Source: Chlamydoabsidia padenii (lineage: Eukaryota > Mucoromycota > Mucoromycetes > Mucorales > Cunninghamellaceae). From it: 64,000 bases of DNA. The notes beneath the pieces are model-generated. The model made no database searches. It had not been told where the DNA came from and saw only the letters and a list, made by a program, of their open reading frames with translations. Positions 25,637 through 36,455 of this stretch are shown here, in pieces (the stretch's first letter is position 1; the number at the start of each line of letters is the position of its first letter). The translations under genes were made by a program, and so were the position numbers. Where the stretch lies: positions 434,001 to 498,000 of the forward strand of contig JAIWND010000007.1 of NCBI GenBank assembly GCA_025330725.1. The letters run 5' to 3'.

Positions 25637-26863
25637 TCATTTTACAGGTGCGGAGACAATACTGTTTCGACCATACCTTACGCTCCATGCTTGGAAGGCA
25701 TACTTTTGGTCATCATTCATGGTCAACGATACCTTTCGCTCTACCAAACGATCAACGACCGCCCAATCATCGATACGACACTCCTTCATCTCAAATACGG
25801 ACAATTGTGTACAAGATGGCAACAAACATCGGATCGCTCGATTGGTTAATTTTTTACAGTCATTCACCGACACACGCTCGATTTGACGATACTTGACGAG
25901 GGCCTCAATGGCATCATCCTCAATCTCACATCCTGCCAGACCAAGCACGGTGACCTGGGTAAGGTGGGCGATCTTGATAATGGACTGACTCGTCACTCGG
26001 TGCTTCTCACGGATTCGACCGACATTCAGGTGGTGGAGTTGGGGACACGACTGGGCAATGGCGGTCAGACTGACATCGGATATCAAGCCGCACGCACGCA
26101 AATCAAGATGGACCAATCCAGGGACATGGCGGGCTAATACAAGTATGGATTCGTCCGAGATTTGGTGACATCCGGCTAACGACACATGGGTCAATGGGGA
26201 TTGATCAAAGAAAAAGGGGATCAGGGTACTGTTGGTGACATGATCACATATATAGATCTCGAGGCGTTGAAGTCGGCTGGCTTCCGGAGCCAAGGTGACT
26301 ATACTCTCGTGGATTTCTTTTCCCTTGATTCGCCGTAATGTCAAGGATTGGAGGCTTTTACGGTAAAGGAAAAGGGATGATGATGGTGATGATGATGATG
26401 ATGATGATGATGATTCTACCAACGATTTTGATGATGTATCTGTAGGTAAAGGTGTCGATGTGGATGGAATATTTACTATACAAGCTGAATCCGTTGGTGA
26501 TGAACAAGTATCTGGCTCTATTGGTGATGACGATGAAGAAGAAATGGATAAAGAAGACAACATGATGGATGACAATGAAGTAGCGACTGGCTTGGTGATT
26601 GGCTGATTGGACAAGACACTGGCGAAATGGTGGAATGCGACGACATCTGATGTATTTTCAAATATCACATGCCTCCATAAATGACGAAGAGCACATTCAT
26701 GCCATAGGCGGTTGATCAACAAACATGGTATCAAGTGTCTTTTGTATCGGTGAATGACACTATATTGTTTACTATCGGGATCGCTGTAGGGTGCAATATA
26801 AAACAGAATATGGCTGACTATCTCTGGAAGCTGCACAGCAAGATGTGATTGATTGGTGGACAT
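25637..26863 (-). CDS. F-box/leucine-rich-repeat protein, Amn1-like
   Basis: Intronless frame of 408 codons. The first 60 residues form an F-box-like helix set (LPEIVSHILFYIAPY...LLINRLWHECALRHLWRHV), which would bind Skp1. A Ser-rich linker (residues about 95-175, partly encoded by CAT/ATC-type trinucleotide runs) follows. Then come Cys-containing LRRs of the FBXL/Amn1 type: CHQISDESILVLARHVPG, LDLRACGLISDVSLTAIAQS, LGLAGCEIEDDAIEALVKY, VNDCKKLTNRAIRCLLPS and MKECRIDDWAVVDRLVERK. Likely a substrate receptor of an SCF ubiquitin ligase; the target is unknown. Such proteins form large families in Mucoromycota, so orthology to yeast AMN1 is not claimed. Confidence 0.88.
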   Translation of the reverse strand: MSTNQSHLAVQLPEIVSHILFYIAPYSDPDSKQYSVIHRYKRHLIPCLLINRLWHECALRHLWRHVIFENTSDVVAFHHFASVLSNQPITKPVATSLSSIMLSSLSISSSSSSPIEPDTCSSPTDSACIVNIPSTSTPLPTDTSSKSLVESSSSSSSSSPSSSLFLYRKSLQSLTLRRIKGKEIHESIVTLAPEASRLQRLEIYICDHVTNSTLIPFFFDQSPLTHVSLAGCHQISDESILVLARHVPGLVHLDLRACGLISDVSLTAIAQSCPQLHHLNVGRIREKHRVTSQSIIKIAHLTQVTVLGLAGCEIEDDAIEALVKYRQIERVSVNDCKKLTNRAIRCLLPSCTQLSVFEMKECRIDDWAVVDRLVERKVSLTMNDDQKYAFQAWSVRYGRNSIVSAPVK

Positions 26864-27555
26864 TTGTAGATTAGATATTATACTTTATTATGATTATAAT
26901 TAGTTGTAGTGGGTTATAGTAATAAAAAACTGAAATAGAAATAAAAAGTGTTTGATTTGTGTTTATATGTATACCATACTGACTGATTTGGATTGATCGA
27001 ATTCTTTCTTGTTTGAATCGTGATAAAATTGACCAGGTGGGATATTTGGTATGATGCTCATTAATAGTAACACGGAGTTTTTTTTTCTTTTTTTTTTTTT
27101 TTTCTTATTTTTATTCTCTCTTCATCAGTTGGAACATTCCCCTTCATAGGCATGTTGTTCAAATATGGTGACTCCTTCTTTACTCCTAATTTATGCGAGC
27201 TGACCTGACCGGGAACGGGGTTCGAATTATTTGCATGATGGAATTTTCCCATTCGATCCTCTGGTGGTTGATATACACTCAAAAATAAAAAGTAGTACTT
27301 ACAGACAGGTCTTGTTGTGTTAAAAAAAAAATACATAATATAAACAAAGACATTTGAGGAGGAGTTTATTACTGTTCATTCATTATAAGACAGGAATGAT
27401 TTTCATTACTTTACGACTTTTTATTATTATTATTTTTATTATTTCAAGTGATGCTACATAGTAAGATATAATAAAATCTATAAGGGGAGAGAGAGGGGGG
27501 TAAGAATATCTATACTAAATGAGGGGGATGATTTGTGTTCTACAAAAGGTCTGAT
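26864..27555. other. Intergenic, F-box gene promoter and PCS 3' flank
   Basis: AT-rich. Contains a T-rich run at 27077-27103, an element CGGGGTTCGAA at 27216-27226 and a GA/G run at 27484-27500. A 91-codon minus frame (27061-27336) is bounded by Lys/Phe homopolymers and looks fortuitous. Confidence 0.45.
27216..27226 (+). promoter_or_regulatory. CGGGATTTGAA-like element
   Basis: CGGGGTTCGAA, two mismatches, 352 bp upstream of the F-box gene. It superficially resembles a tRNA T-loop (GGTTCGAA), but no cloverleaf can be formed around it. Confidence 0.3.
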
Positions 27556-29338
27556 TTAACAAGAGGTAGGGTGATGTTCAGAGCTTGTCCAACCAGGGCC
27601 ACAGGTACAGAATGTCTTTGTGAGTTCCTTGACTTCTTGAGAGATACGATCCACTTCCCGTTTAACCACCGCCGTCATGTATTCATTTTGCCGATAACCA
27701 GTCAACGTATCCTGCAAGTCTCGAGGAAGAGAAGTATAAAGCATGCTTGGTGATCCTAGAATGAACAATGTTGCAAATGCCGCTTGTTGATCAACTTGTT
27801 CATTGGTGGATGGTAAGGTTTGGTTGGGGTACAGAGTTTTGAAGACGATAGGATAGAGCGGTGATTGAGTAGTATCCTGTAAAAGGTGTTGAATATAGAT
27901 TTTTGCTGCTTGTACAGGTTGTTGATGTTGTTCCGAGTACGCTTGAGAGGAGATCATCGATTGATTGGCCAAGATCCGAGTGAATTCTGGGGGTACATTG
28001 CGAAGGACCACTTGTACAGCATGTTCTAAAGACCTTGGTTTTTCCAGCCACATATTTTCAGGTATACGTTTACAGAAGCTTTGGGCGATGGTTGACCAAT
28101 TTAATTGAGTAGGAGTGATCTGTGATAGTGATGGTATTGATGCGCATACTGTGTCAGTTGGTTCATTGATTTGCTGTGGTTCATTGTTGTTGGTATCTGT
28201 TGTTGCCGTCTTCAGATCGGATTTCTTCATACTACATAAACGTACTGGAGGATGTTCGGCATCGTAGCTGATTAAAAAGTACCCACGAGGACGACCAGTG
28301 GATTTGTCGATAGGATTCATGGATTCATATAGCATATCAATAGGGCACCAGTAACTAGGATACTTGTATCGAGCAGTATCCAATACCAGTACCATTTTGT
28401 TGTCGGGATTGTAAGCACCAATAGGTGAAAAATGGCCATCACCTGTTTGACCAAGTGTTTTACGAGAGAAGGAGACCACCAAAAACTTGTCAGATCGCCC
28501 AGTTACATCCACCACATCTTTTTGGAATTCTTCAAAGCTAAATGTAGGAGCTCGTTTGGCTTCAACTTCACTATGGCATTTGGCAAGACAAGCAAATTCA
28601 TCAAATGTAATCCCATTCTTTTTCATTTCTTCTTGAGTTGAGCAACAGTTTAAGAGTTCATCTAGTTGAATATATAAAAAAAAAGTCAGATCCAGTCAGT
28701 GGTGCCATTCCCCTCTCCTTATTTTTTACTTACCAGAATACCAGCGCCAGTTTCCTTTCCACCTTCTCTTAGGATCCACCTCCAAAGCATTGAGTACCAT
28801 GGCCACTAAATAAAAAATAACATTATTGTTAGTATATCTGTTAACATGATAAAGTAAGAATCAATTACTTACAAGAGCTTGGACCACAGTAAGCAGGTTC
28901 TGATTGAGTGGTGAAGTTGCCAGTCAAAGGGAAGAAACCTTCGGCATGGTTCGCCTCCATGGAAGATCGGAAGAAGGTCTTCCCCAAACTTGAAGAGAAT
29001 CGCACCAAGGTAGACGGAAGTTCTCGTTGATAAAAAGTGTTCTTGAGGTCCGAATTAGAGTCATTGTTCAATCCCAATAGATCTTGAAAAGCGGCAGTTG
29101 CAGTGGCCGGATCAGTTGCAGGTCCATTATTCGTCACTGATACTGCTGTGATTGTTGGTAAAGGTGACGATATATCAGTGGTAGATCCTATAAAACCAGT
29201 TTTGTTGGCATTATTATTATTATTGTTGTTGTTGTTATTATTGCTGTTTTCGAGGACGGGCAAGGATGTTGTGGTTGATAGACTTCGTGAGCAGTTTGCA
29301 CAGAGTTGAGCAGAGTTAATAGGTATGTTGTTGCTCAT
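27556..29338 (-). CDS. Phytochelatin synthase (glutathione gamma-glutamylcysteinyltransferase)
   Basis: Makes (gamma-Glu-Cys)n-Gly peptides from glutathione to chelate Cd, Zn and other metals. Three exons (29338-about 28877, about 28807-28736, about 28661-27556) give about 545 residues. The papain-like core is complete. Catalytic Cys is in EPAYCGPSSLAMVLNALEVD, followed by KRRWKGNWRWYS and GITFDEFACLAKCHSE. Catalytic His is in GQTGDGHFSPIGAYN, and catalytic Asp in MVLVLDTARYKYPSYW. The roughly 130-residue N-terminal extension is Ser/Thr/Asn-rich with an Asn run. The C-terminal half is less conserved and ends with a Cys-bearing TFCTCGPGW block. An in-frame upstream ATG at 29383 would add MKVFASSLRLHLKKK, a basic, possibly mitochondrial leader. 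It shares its 5' flank with RACK1. Confidence 0.92.
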
Positions 29339-29475
29339 CTTCTTTTTTAAATGTAATCTAAGAGAAGATGCAAATACCTTCATGCAGAATGTAAGTAAAA
29401 AAAGAAAAAAAAGAAAAGAAAGAAAGAAAAGAAAAAACCCTACATCTTTATAATAAATGGGGAGGGTCAGATGAT

Positions 29476-29486
29476 TTCAAATCCCG
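29476..29486 (-). promoter_or_regulatory. Exact CGGGATTTGAA element between PCS and RACK1
   Basis: Single copy in a 227-bp bidirectional promoter: 137 bp from the PCS ATG, which it faces, and 79 bp from the RACK1 ATG. Confidence 0.5.
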
Positions 29487-29565
29487 ATTTCGGCCCTTCC
29501 TTACAAAAACAAACACCGGAAGGGAATCAATTTCGAGATCTCCCTCTTTTCTTTATTTGCGAATT

Positions 29566-30832
29566 ATGGACAGTCTTACTCTTCGTGGCACCCTTGAAGG
29601 TAAGAACTTCCTTCACATCAACATACGACTATTTAAATAAACATGGATTCACGATAACGATTGATATTGGATGGATGGATGGATGAAGGCAACATTAGTG
29701 GATTCCATGCGATTCGATTTATATAGATGAATGCTTACTCATCTCTCTCTTTTTTTAATGAACATTTATAAAGGTCATGGTAACTGGGTCACCGCCATTG
29801 CTACCACCCCTGAAGCTCCCGATATGGTTTTGTCTGCCTCTCGTGGTAAGTAAATGGAGAGATATAGAGAGAGAAAAAAAAATAGGAAACGATTCAAATT
29901 AGGACTCGACAACAAAAACCGATCAACAAAACGACGATACATGCCGACCTTACCGTCTAATCACACACACTACGTATATTTATATAGACAAGTCCATCCT
30001 TGTCTGGCACTTGACCAAGGATGAAGTCAACTACGGTATCCCTCGTAAGGCCTTGACTGGTCACAACCACTTTGTTCAAGATCTCGCCATTTCCTCCGAC
30101 GGTCAATTCGCCTTGTCTGCCTCTTGGGATCACACTCTTCGTCTCTGGGATTTGAACACTGGCAAGACCACCCGTCGATTCGTCGGTCACAGCAACGATG
30201 TCCTCTCTGTTGCCTTCTCTGCCGATAACCGTCAAATCGTGTCTGGTTCTCGTGACAAGTCTATCAAGTTGTGGAACACTCTTGGTGAATGCAAGTACAA
30301 CATTACCGAAGATGGTCACTCTGAATGGGTGTCCTGTGTCCGCTTCTCTCCTAACCCTGCCAACCCCTTGATTATCTCTGGTGGTTGGGATAAGATCGTC
30401 AAGGTGTGGGATCTTACCAAGCTCAAGCTCAAGGCCAACTTTGTCGGTCACAATGGTTATGTCAGCACTGTCACCGTGTCTCCCGATGGATCTCTCTGTG
30501 CCTCTGCTGGTAAGGATGGTGTGGTCATGTTGTGGGATTTGAACGAATACAAGCATCTTTACTCTCTCGAAGCTGGTGATGTCGTCAACACCTTGACTTT
30601 CTCTCCTAACCGTTACTGGTTGTGTGCTGCCACCGCCTCTTCCATCAAGGTGTGGGATTTGGAATCCAAGTCTATTGTTGATGAACTCCGTCCTGAATTC
30701 ACTCAAGTTGGTAAGGGTCGTGCTTTGACTCCTCAAGCTTTGTCTCTCGCCTGGTCTGCTGATGGCTCCACTCTCTTCTCTGGATACACTGATAACCTCA
30801 TCCGTGTCTGGTCTGTCTCTCGTACTCTTTAA
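29566..30832 (+). CDS. RACK1/Asc1, ribosome-associated WD40 protein
   Basis: Seven-bladed WD40 scaffold on the head of the 40S ribosome that docks kinases and takes part in ribosome quality control. Three exons (29566-29599, about 29774-29846, 29990-30832) give about 316 residues, the family length. Blades end in [62 protein letters not shown] and [20 protein letters not shown] and the late [16 protein letters not shown] are RACK1-specific. Codon use is highly biased, like malate dehydrogenase, which suggests strong expression. In some eukaryotes the introns host snoRNAs. I looked for paired C/D boxes in both introns and saw none. Confidence 0.98.
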
Positions 30833-31411
30833 AAAAAAAAAAGGAAATCTAGTTTACATAGTTTGATTTATTTGATATTATAATAAAGATCCTTTTTATT
30901 CATTGAAACTACTTTTATTTTATAATATTGTATGTAATGTGGTCTAACAAGAAAAGAATCTTTCGGCGAGGGGGGGGGGTTATTAATTTTATATGCAGCC
31001 TTTTTTTCAAATCCCGTCAAAACAGGGACAAAAAAAACAGTTACAGCTTCCTTCCCAAGGTTTGCCTTGTGCGCATATGTAACAATCAATGATAATGTAT
31101 TCCCATCTTTCTGGCAGTTTTGCTTGGAAAAGTGGTATTCCTATGATCTACAAAGATAAAAAAAAAAAAAAGACACAAGAATGGTATCAAATTACAGGTG
31201 GTTTATTGATTAGATAGATAAGACATTGATGTGCAACAACAAGGATAAAAAAAAAAATTGTAACCATATGACATGGGATAGAATATGCAAGAAGTAATAA
31301 ATAATGGGAATGGATGGATATTAACTGATACTAAACAAGTTCCAGTAAAGTAAGATAAAAAGTAACTAGATGGGGGGGGGATAATGATTAAAGTGAGAGA
31401 AATGAGATCTA
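30833..31411. other. Convergent 3' flanks of RACK1 and the APSES gene
   Basis: About 580 bp between two gene ends. It contains AATAAAG at 30883-30889, a G run at 30970-30979, three A runs and an exact CGGGATTTGAA (minus) at 31006-31016. This is the only exact copy between two convergent genes. No gene was recognised. Confidence 0.5.
31006..31016 (-). promoter_or_regulatory. Exact CGGGATTTGAA element in a convergent 3' region
   Basis: It lies 174 bp past the RACK1 stop and faces RACK1. No start codon of a recognised gene is near. It may drive an antisense or noncoding transcript. Confidence 0.35.
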
Positions 31412-32565
31412 TTATTGTTGATGCTGTCGAAGTTTTTCCATAAAGCCAATAACACGAGCAAAGTCCATATCAGGGGGATCATTTTCCACAGCCAACGTCA
31501 GAGGCTCGATAAAGTCGTCCACCTTGTCCAGAGGCAGATTACAACATGCCGCAATTAGTCGTTTACATCCCATTTCTTTTGCTTGTAGATCCGTGTACGA
31601 TTTCGAGGCGAGCTGTGCTTCCGACTGAAGTTTGATTATTTGTTGTTCCATTTGCTTTTCTCGTTCCGTCGGCGATGATTGACCAGTGTCAGATCCAATT
31701 TCCAGTTCCTTGACCCCTGATCGTCCAAGCCTGTCTTCCAGTTGCTTGATCCTAGTTTGTGCCTGTTGAAGTTGATCTGCGCTGGTCTTTTTGTCTTCTT
31801 CCCACTGTTTGCGCCCTTCGTCAAGTTGTTGTGATAGATCCTTGTTTTCTTGTTGCATTCGTAACAGATCGGCTTCTTTGATTTGTAGTTTGTTGTTGAA
31901 TTCGAGGTCCATTGCGTCGACAAATCGCTGCACAGCTATAAATAGATCAAAAGTGTCAAGATAAATGCAAATCAGTTTCCTTCTTCCTTCTTCCTTTTCT
32001 TTACTTACTTGATATCAACTCTTGTCCTTTTCCACTTGCTGGGTTTGTTGGGTCGCCAGAGTAAGATACCTTTCTGTCAACTTTCTTGTCGTTTCGTTTC
32101 TTCGGCTTCTTGTGTGATAAATCTGGTCTTGGCAAAGGCTAATGATACAATTAAATTAGTATATACAGTTTTAGCTAGAGGAGGAAGGGATAAGATTACC
32201 TGTGGTAATGCCAGAACAGTATTGTTAAAATGAGTAGCATCTTGATTGGGTACATTACAACCTGATTGGGCCAACATGTAGCATAGATCCGTACAATTCA
32301 GTCGAGAGGCCAAAGCATATGGTGTTTCCCCCGAGTCGTCTGGCTTGTTAAGGATAATCAGGTGTTCTCTGTGTTGGTGTATAGTTCGAAGCACATTTTG
32401 CATATATGATTTGGCAGCCAGTTGTCGATTTTCAGATTGACTTGATGGAGTTGGTGGTAAGACACTAGAGGATGATGGTGATGATACGCATGGTGTCAAT
32501 GTTGAGAGTGTTTTCGAAGATGTTGTAAGAGGTGATGATAAGATATGTGATGCTGATGGAGTTGT

Positions 32566-32597
<32 letters not shown>

Positions 32598-33764
32598 TTG
32601 CTGTTGCTGTTGTTGATGATGATGTTGAAGGCTGTGGACTCGCTGTAGGTCCTTCGGTAAATGAGTTGGATGTGGTTTTACTTTCGAGACTTGACAAGAT
32701 AATATGATGAAGTACTGATCTGCCTACATGATCCACCAATGATATCGAGCTTCTGAGAATATCCAGCATTTGAGGGAAGCATTCGTTATCGTAAATACAA
32801 GTTGCCATGACCCCACGCATCAAAGCTGTTTCACCCACATAGTTAACCATTGTTACCGTTGCACCTTTTGAGATGAGCCATTCCACCGTATGAATCCTAG
32901 CAAGTGCCACCGACCAATGTAGTGCTGTGTGACCATGGTCGTCAAGAGATATATCCATATCCAAACTCGCAATTGCCCCAGCGCCATAGAGAGAAGGAGG
33001 AATATGATCGTCTTCACCAGAAGAGAATATCGATAGCATGGTATTTACTTGCCGTTCCACGTCACCGTCGGTCATTTCGTCCTTTTTGCTGATGATAGTA
33101 GCTCGTGCTGATGAAGGTGTGATTGCTTTATTGAGGTTGCCTTTCGGTCGTTTCTTGGGAGTGGCAGAGGGAGGAAGAGGAGTCGATCCATTCTCGTCGT
33201 TATCACCCAGAAGCAATTTTCGCTTGTATAATGATGTTGCCCCAAATGAATCTTGTTGTGAAGAGTACGATGGTGAAGAAGGAGGTGATGCACGAGGTTG
33301 GAGTACAGTATAGTTGTAAGTATTTCGATTCCGAGGTCGTGTCGTCAGTTGTTCCTTTTCCGGTAGTTGGTCCCAAATGGAAGTATCAAAGTCAAGTAGA
33401 GGTAGCATCAATTCCAAAACATTGTAACGTTCAGCGAGTTCCCGACCACGCTCAAAAGGTACCCTTTTTTTTCCCAAATAAAGAGTCGAGTTAGTTTAAT
33501 AGTGGTGGACCTAATGTTTACTTACCAAGTGCCTTGGTATTTTCCATATCCACCTTGGATCTTTTCATGTGTTGAAGGCAAGATTTCCCGTTCCAAGATT
33601 TTTGTCCGTTTGCCCTTTTCGAGACCCCCAAGTTTGAGAATCTGTGTTGCGTTCAGATAAGAGTCACTTCGACGCCGCATCATGGATAAGTCGTTGACGG
33701 TCATTTCGAATACTTGAATACCAGAGTAAGTTGCAGTGTAGACTTCAGATTCAGGTTGAGACAT
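31412..33764 (-). CDS. APSES (KilA-N) transcription factor, MBP1/Swi4 type, with ankyrin repeats
   Basis: DNA-binding subunit of an MBF/SBF-like G1/S regulator. The N-terminal APSES domain (residues about 8-95) is clear: YSGIQVFEMTVNDLSMMRRR, SDSYLNATQILKLGGLEKGK, RTKILEREILPSTHEKIQGG, YGKYQGTWVPFERGRELAER. A Ser/Pro linker with a basic patch (TPKKRPKGNLNK) follows. Ankyrin repeats come next (HGHTALHWSVALARIHTVEW, GETALMRGVMATC, GRSVLHHIIL), interrupted by a Thr/Ala/Ser-rich insert (about 32440-32650). Then a late repeat (DDSGETPYALASRLNCTDLC), and finally a coiled coil and helical C-terminus (QRFVDAMDLEFNNKLQI...GFMEKLRQHQQ) suited to a Swi6-type partner. About four exons. The ATG at 33764 (MSQPESEVYTATYSG) is chosen over an upstream in-frame start because the conserved domain begins right after it. 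Confidence 0.93.
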
Positions 33765-34243
33765 ATCGAGGTGTTTATAAAAAGGAAGGGACAGGAATAC
33801 GGATGATGAAGACAAGTGTTTTTTTTTTTTTTGAGTATATATAATAAAAAACAGAGTCAGGGTTATACAGATGACAAAATATGATAATGAGAGGCAGGAG
33901 AAGATAAATGTTTATAAGCCCTACAAAAGATAATGAATCAATATGGTATGAATTAGACAATGGGGGAGGGGGAACAATAAAAATAAAGAAGAGAGGAAGA
34001 AGAAGGCCAATAAGTAAAAAAAAAAAAAAAAAAAAAAGGGCGGAATAAGAATGCAAAAAAGTGGAGACGCGGCGAAAACTCACGCGACTTTCCCTTTTGG
34101 GTGTGGCTTTTGATTAGTATGCTTGAATTCTATGTTCACCGCCATGAATCACAAGCATAAGTAAAACAGGTTATAATAGTTTATTAATTCATCATCATAA
34201 AAAGGGGTTTATATATATATCTATACTATCGTTAAACTAGGTA
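33765..34243. other. Intergenic, APSES promoter and elongin C 3' flank
   Basis: Homopolymer-rich (T at 33820-33831, A at 34018-34037). A GGGCGGAATAAGAATG word at 34037-34052 is a weak relative of the recurrent element. The minus frame at 33775-34083 is hydrophobic Phe/Leu low-complexity sequence, probably 5' leader. Confidence 0.4.
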
Positions 34244-34725
34244 TCAGCATTCCAAAAAGTCGGCAGTCATCAATGTTTCCAGTACCACCTCCGGGTCAAT
34301 CTTGAATTCGGGTATTTCTGTAGTAGAGCCTTCATATCGCCATTTGTAATAAAGATAACGGCAAACTATTTCCAGTATAACTGCCCTATAAAAATGGTTA
34401 GAGGAAGAAAAGACCCAAAAAGGTTGTTAGTACAAGAATGCTTTATTTTTGCTCTTGTTTTTCCTTTTGTCCTACTTGATGTCACGAAATGGTATTTCGT
34501 TTTCAACAGATTCACGGAATTGCACTAAATTAATAGAATGATTATTAGTAGCTATTGATAAACAGCAGCAGTTTACGTTTGTATGTAAAATGTCTTACCT
34601 GGTCCACTAAGCATGTTCTTGATAGTACCCGAGCGCATAGCAGCTTCACGATGAATGATAAATTCAAACCCATCACTACTGATGAGCTTCACATATTCGC
34701 TTTTGTCTTTATCCGTGTCGTCCAT
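34244..34725 (-). CDS. ELC1: Elongin C
   Basis: Skp1-fold adaptor that links substrate receptors to cullin E3 ligases and, with elongin A, helps remove stalled RNA polymerase II. Three exons join to about 112 residues: [40 protein letters not shown], a short middle exon with ENEIPFRDI, and [13 protein letters not shown]...[20 protein letters not shown], ending FLEC. Length, the [10 protein letters not shown] start, [11 protein letters not shown] and the final FLEC match animal elongin C almost position by position. Confidence 0.95.
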
Positions 34726-34796
34726 GTTTTCGTTTTTGAGAGAAAGAAGGAGAGAAAATGAGAAGGAAGTAGAAAGCCTTTTGGATTTTATTCAAT

Positions 34797-34820
34797 CGGG
34801 ATTGAAAGCGGGATTTTAAA
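34797..34820 (+). promoter_or_regulatory. Two tandem CGGGATTTGAA-like elements
   Basis: CGGGATTGAA (one base short) at 34797-34806 and CGGGATTTTAAA at 34809-34820, two bases apart. They are 71 bp upstream of elongin C and oriented away from it, toward the decayed gene at 34.95 kb. Confidence 0.4.
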
Positions 34821-34950
34821 TATTTTTCTTGCAAAGATTTTGGGGAAACGGGCTGCTTTCTTTCTTTATCTCATTCTTCAACAAGACACGCCGGAAAGTG
34901 GAAGAAAAACCAAAACTCGGACAATCTTCTCAAGTACTCGACATTGTTAA

Positions 34951-36230
34951 AATGAATACTAGCATTCTCCTTTTACGACACTTTTGACGGTAGAGTTACA
35001 ACGGATCGATTCAGCTTGTGGTGCCTTGATGGTGTTTTACCTTGGTGCTCAAACCTGTGGCTTCTTCCAACACTGATCTCTCAAACATTACGGTATTCCA
35101 TATGGTGCTTTGATACTGAATACCGAACAAGATATTGTGTAAGTCAAAATTGCTCATCAGTCTTTTAATGTTTGAACTCTTGACTAACCCGCTCCTTTCT
35201 GCCTGTTTGTTAAGATATGCTCAAGTTGATAGTGATGTGTGTAACTATATTAACCGATACTTTACTACCTGTACTGGGTTACAATCGACAGGTAACAGGA
35301 AGGGAGGGGGGAAGTAGTGAAGGAGGCGTATATTAATTATGGCATCTTGATTTCGATCACTCGGACAAGGTAATGACAGATATGACAATTGGGAACGATC
35401 GAATGTGGGTGGTGATCACAAAGCTTGATCGGCTTGACAGATACGTAAGTATATAAAAAGAAGAAGAAAAAGCTATGGCCTTACTACTGATAATCCCTCA
35501 CCTTTTTTTGTTGCTACTTTAGATGACTCTCAACCTGTTATTTTTGTAGCATCACCAAGAAACAACAATATTCGCCATTATTTGTACGCCTAATTGGGTA
35601 TTTGAATCTGGTGGTTGCTCTGTAAATCCGACTGAACCCTGCGCCAATCTTATCCACTCACTCCTGGCTCCATCTTGAATCAAAAACTTGTCCTGCTATG
35701 GTCGATCAAAGATCGTGTTTGAAATCTGTCAAATTTTATGAAAAAGTAAGGTACAGTACTGATGTATAGAAAAAACTCTAAATTATTGTCTTTTTTACAA
35801 TAGGGAATGACATGATTCCCTAAAATAGAACAGCAAGCTTCTCGACAACTATTGTATGGGGGAAACGACTGGATTTGTGGAGAATATTAATACCAACTAC
35901 TCGGATTTTCTTGGTGCAGCACAAATGCCAAGGCTGATCTTTAAAATCAACCTACTTCAAAACATCCATAGCAACCAGCGGCGGACTTTGAATCGATGTT
36001 TATGCAGCAATCAAGAGCCATGCATTTGACCTTCAAGACGATTCGGAACTGATAGGAATTCATGCAGCCAAAAATGCGTACTGGGTACATCAAGGTTGGA
36101 CTTATGGATGCAAGTTCCTGTGGGTTTAGTTGATCTTCTTGGATCTGGATGCTCCCCAAAATAGACCCTGCTGGTGGAATGCGACAAGTCTGGTCGGAAA
36201 TGTCTTTGGATAAACATAGTAGTCATAGTT
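34951..36230 (+). pseudogene. Decayed gene remnant, identity unknown
   Basis: The stretch starts with a promoter word (34797-34820), a T-rich leader and an ATG at 34951 (MNTSILLLRHF then stop). It continues with coding-like pieces in changing frames: CGALMVFYLGAQTCGFFQH and HYGIPYGALILNTEQDIV (split by a stop), YAQVDSDVCNYINRYFTTC, QQYSPLFVRLIGYLNLVVAL and HAAKNAYWVHQGWTYGCKF near 36095. Intron-like borders (GTAAGT at about 35137 and 35444) are still visible. No frame runs through and stops recur. I could not assign the pieces to a family with confidence. The WVHQGWTYG and LIFLDLDAPQ phrases faintly recall glycoside hydrolases, but that is not reliable. It ends before AATAAA-like DNA at 36250. 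Confidence 0.4.
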
Positions 36231-36455
36231 TAGTTATAAATAGATTAAAATAAAGATTGGTTTATTATGTATGTCAATGCATGACGACAACTGGGGGGGA
36301 GGGACAAACATAGATAGGACACAACAGTTAAATTTTATTGGTATGATATGTACGTAATAAATAATAGTGATAATAATGATAATATAATACTAAAGGTTAA
36401 CTAGAATATGGGGGTTTTTAAAAAATCAAGGACTATACATAACTAATAAACCGGA
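36231..36455. other. AT-rich spacer before LRG1 3' end
   Basis: No coding signal. AT-rich DNA with TAATAATGATAATA repeats at 36355-36395, likely part of the LRG1-type gene's 3' UTR. Confidence 0.4.

Noticed and set aside
27212..27230. tRNA-like GGGGTTCGAAT
   Set aside because: Only the T-loop word is present. No acceptor stem, D-loop or anticodon arm can be folded around it, and it matches the recurrent promoter word.
29600..29989. Intronic C/D-box snoRNA in RACK1
   Set aside because: No paired RTGATGA and CTGA boxes with a closing stem in either intron.
29957..30736. 259-codon open frame antisense to RACK1
   Set aside because: RACK1 uses strongly biased codons that remove stops on the opposite strand. 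The antisense protein has no domain character.
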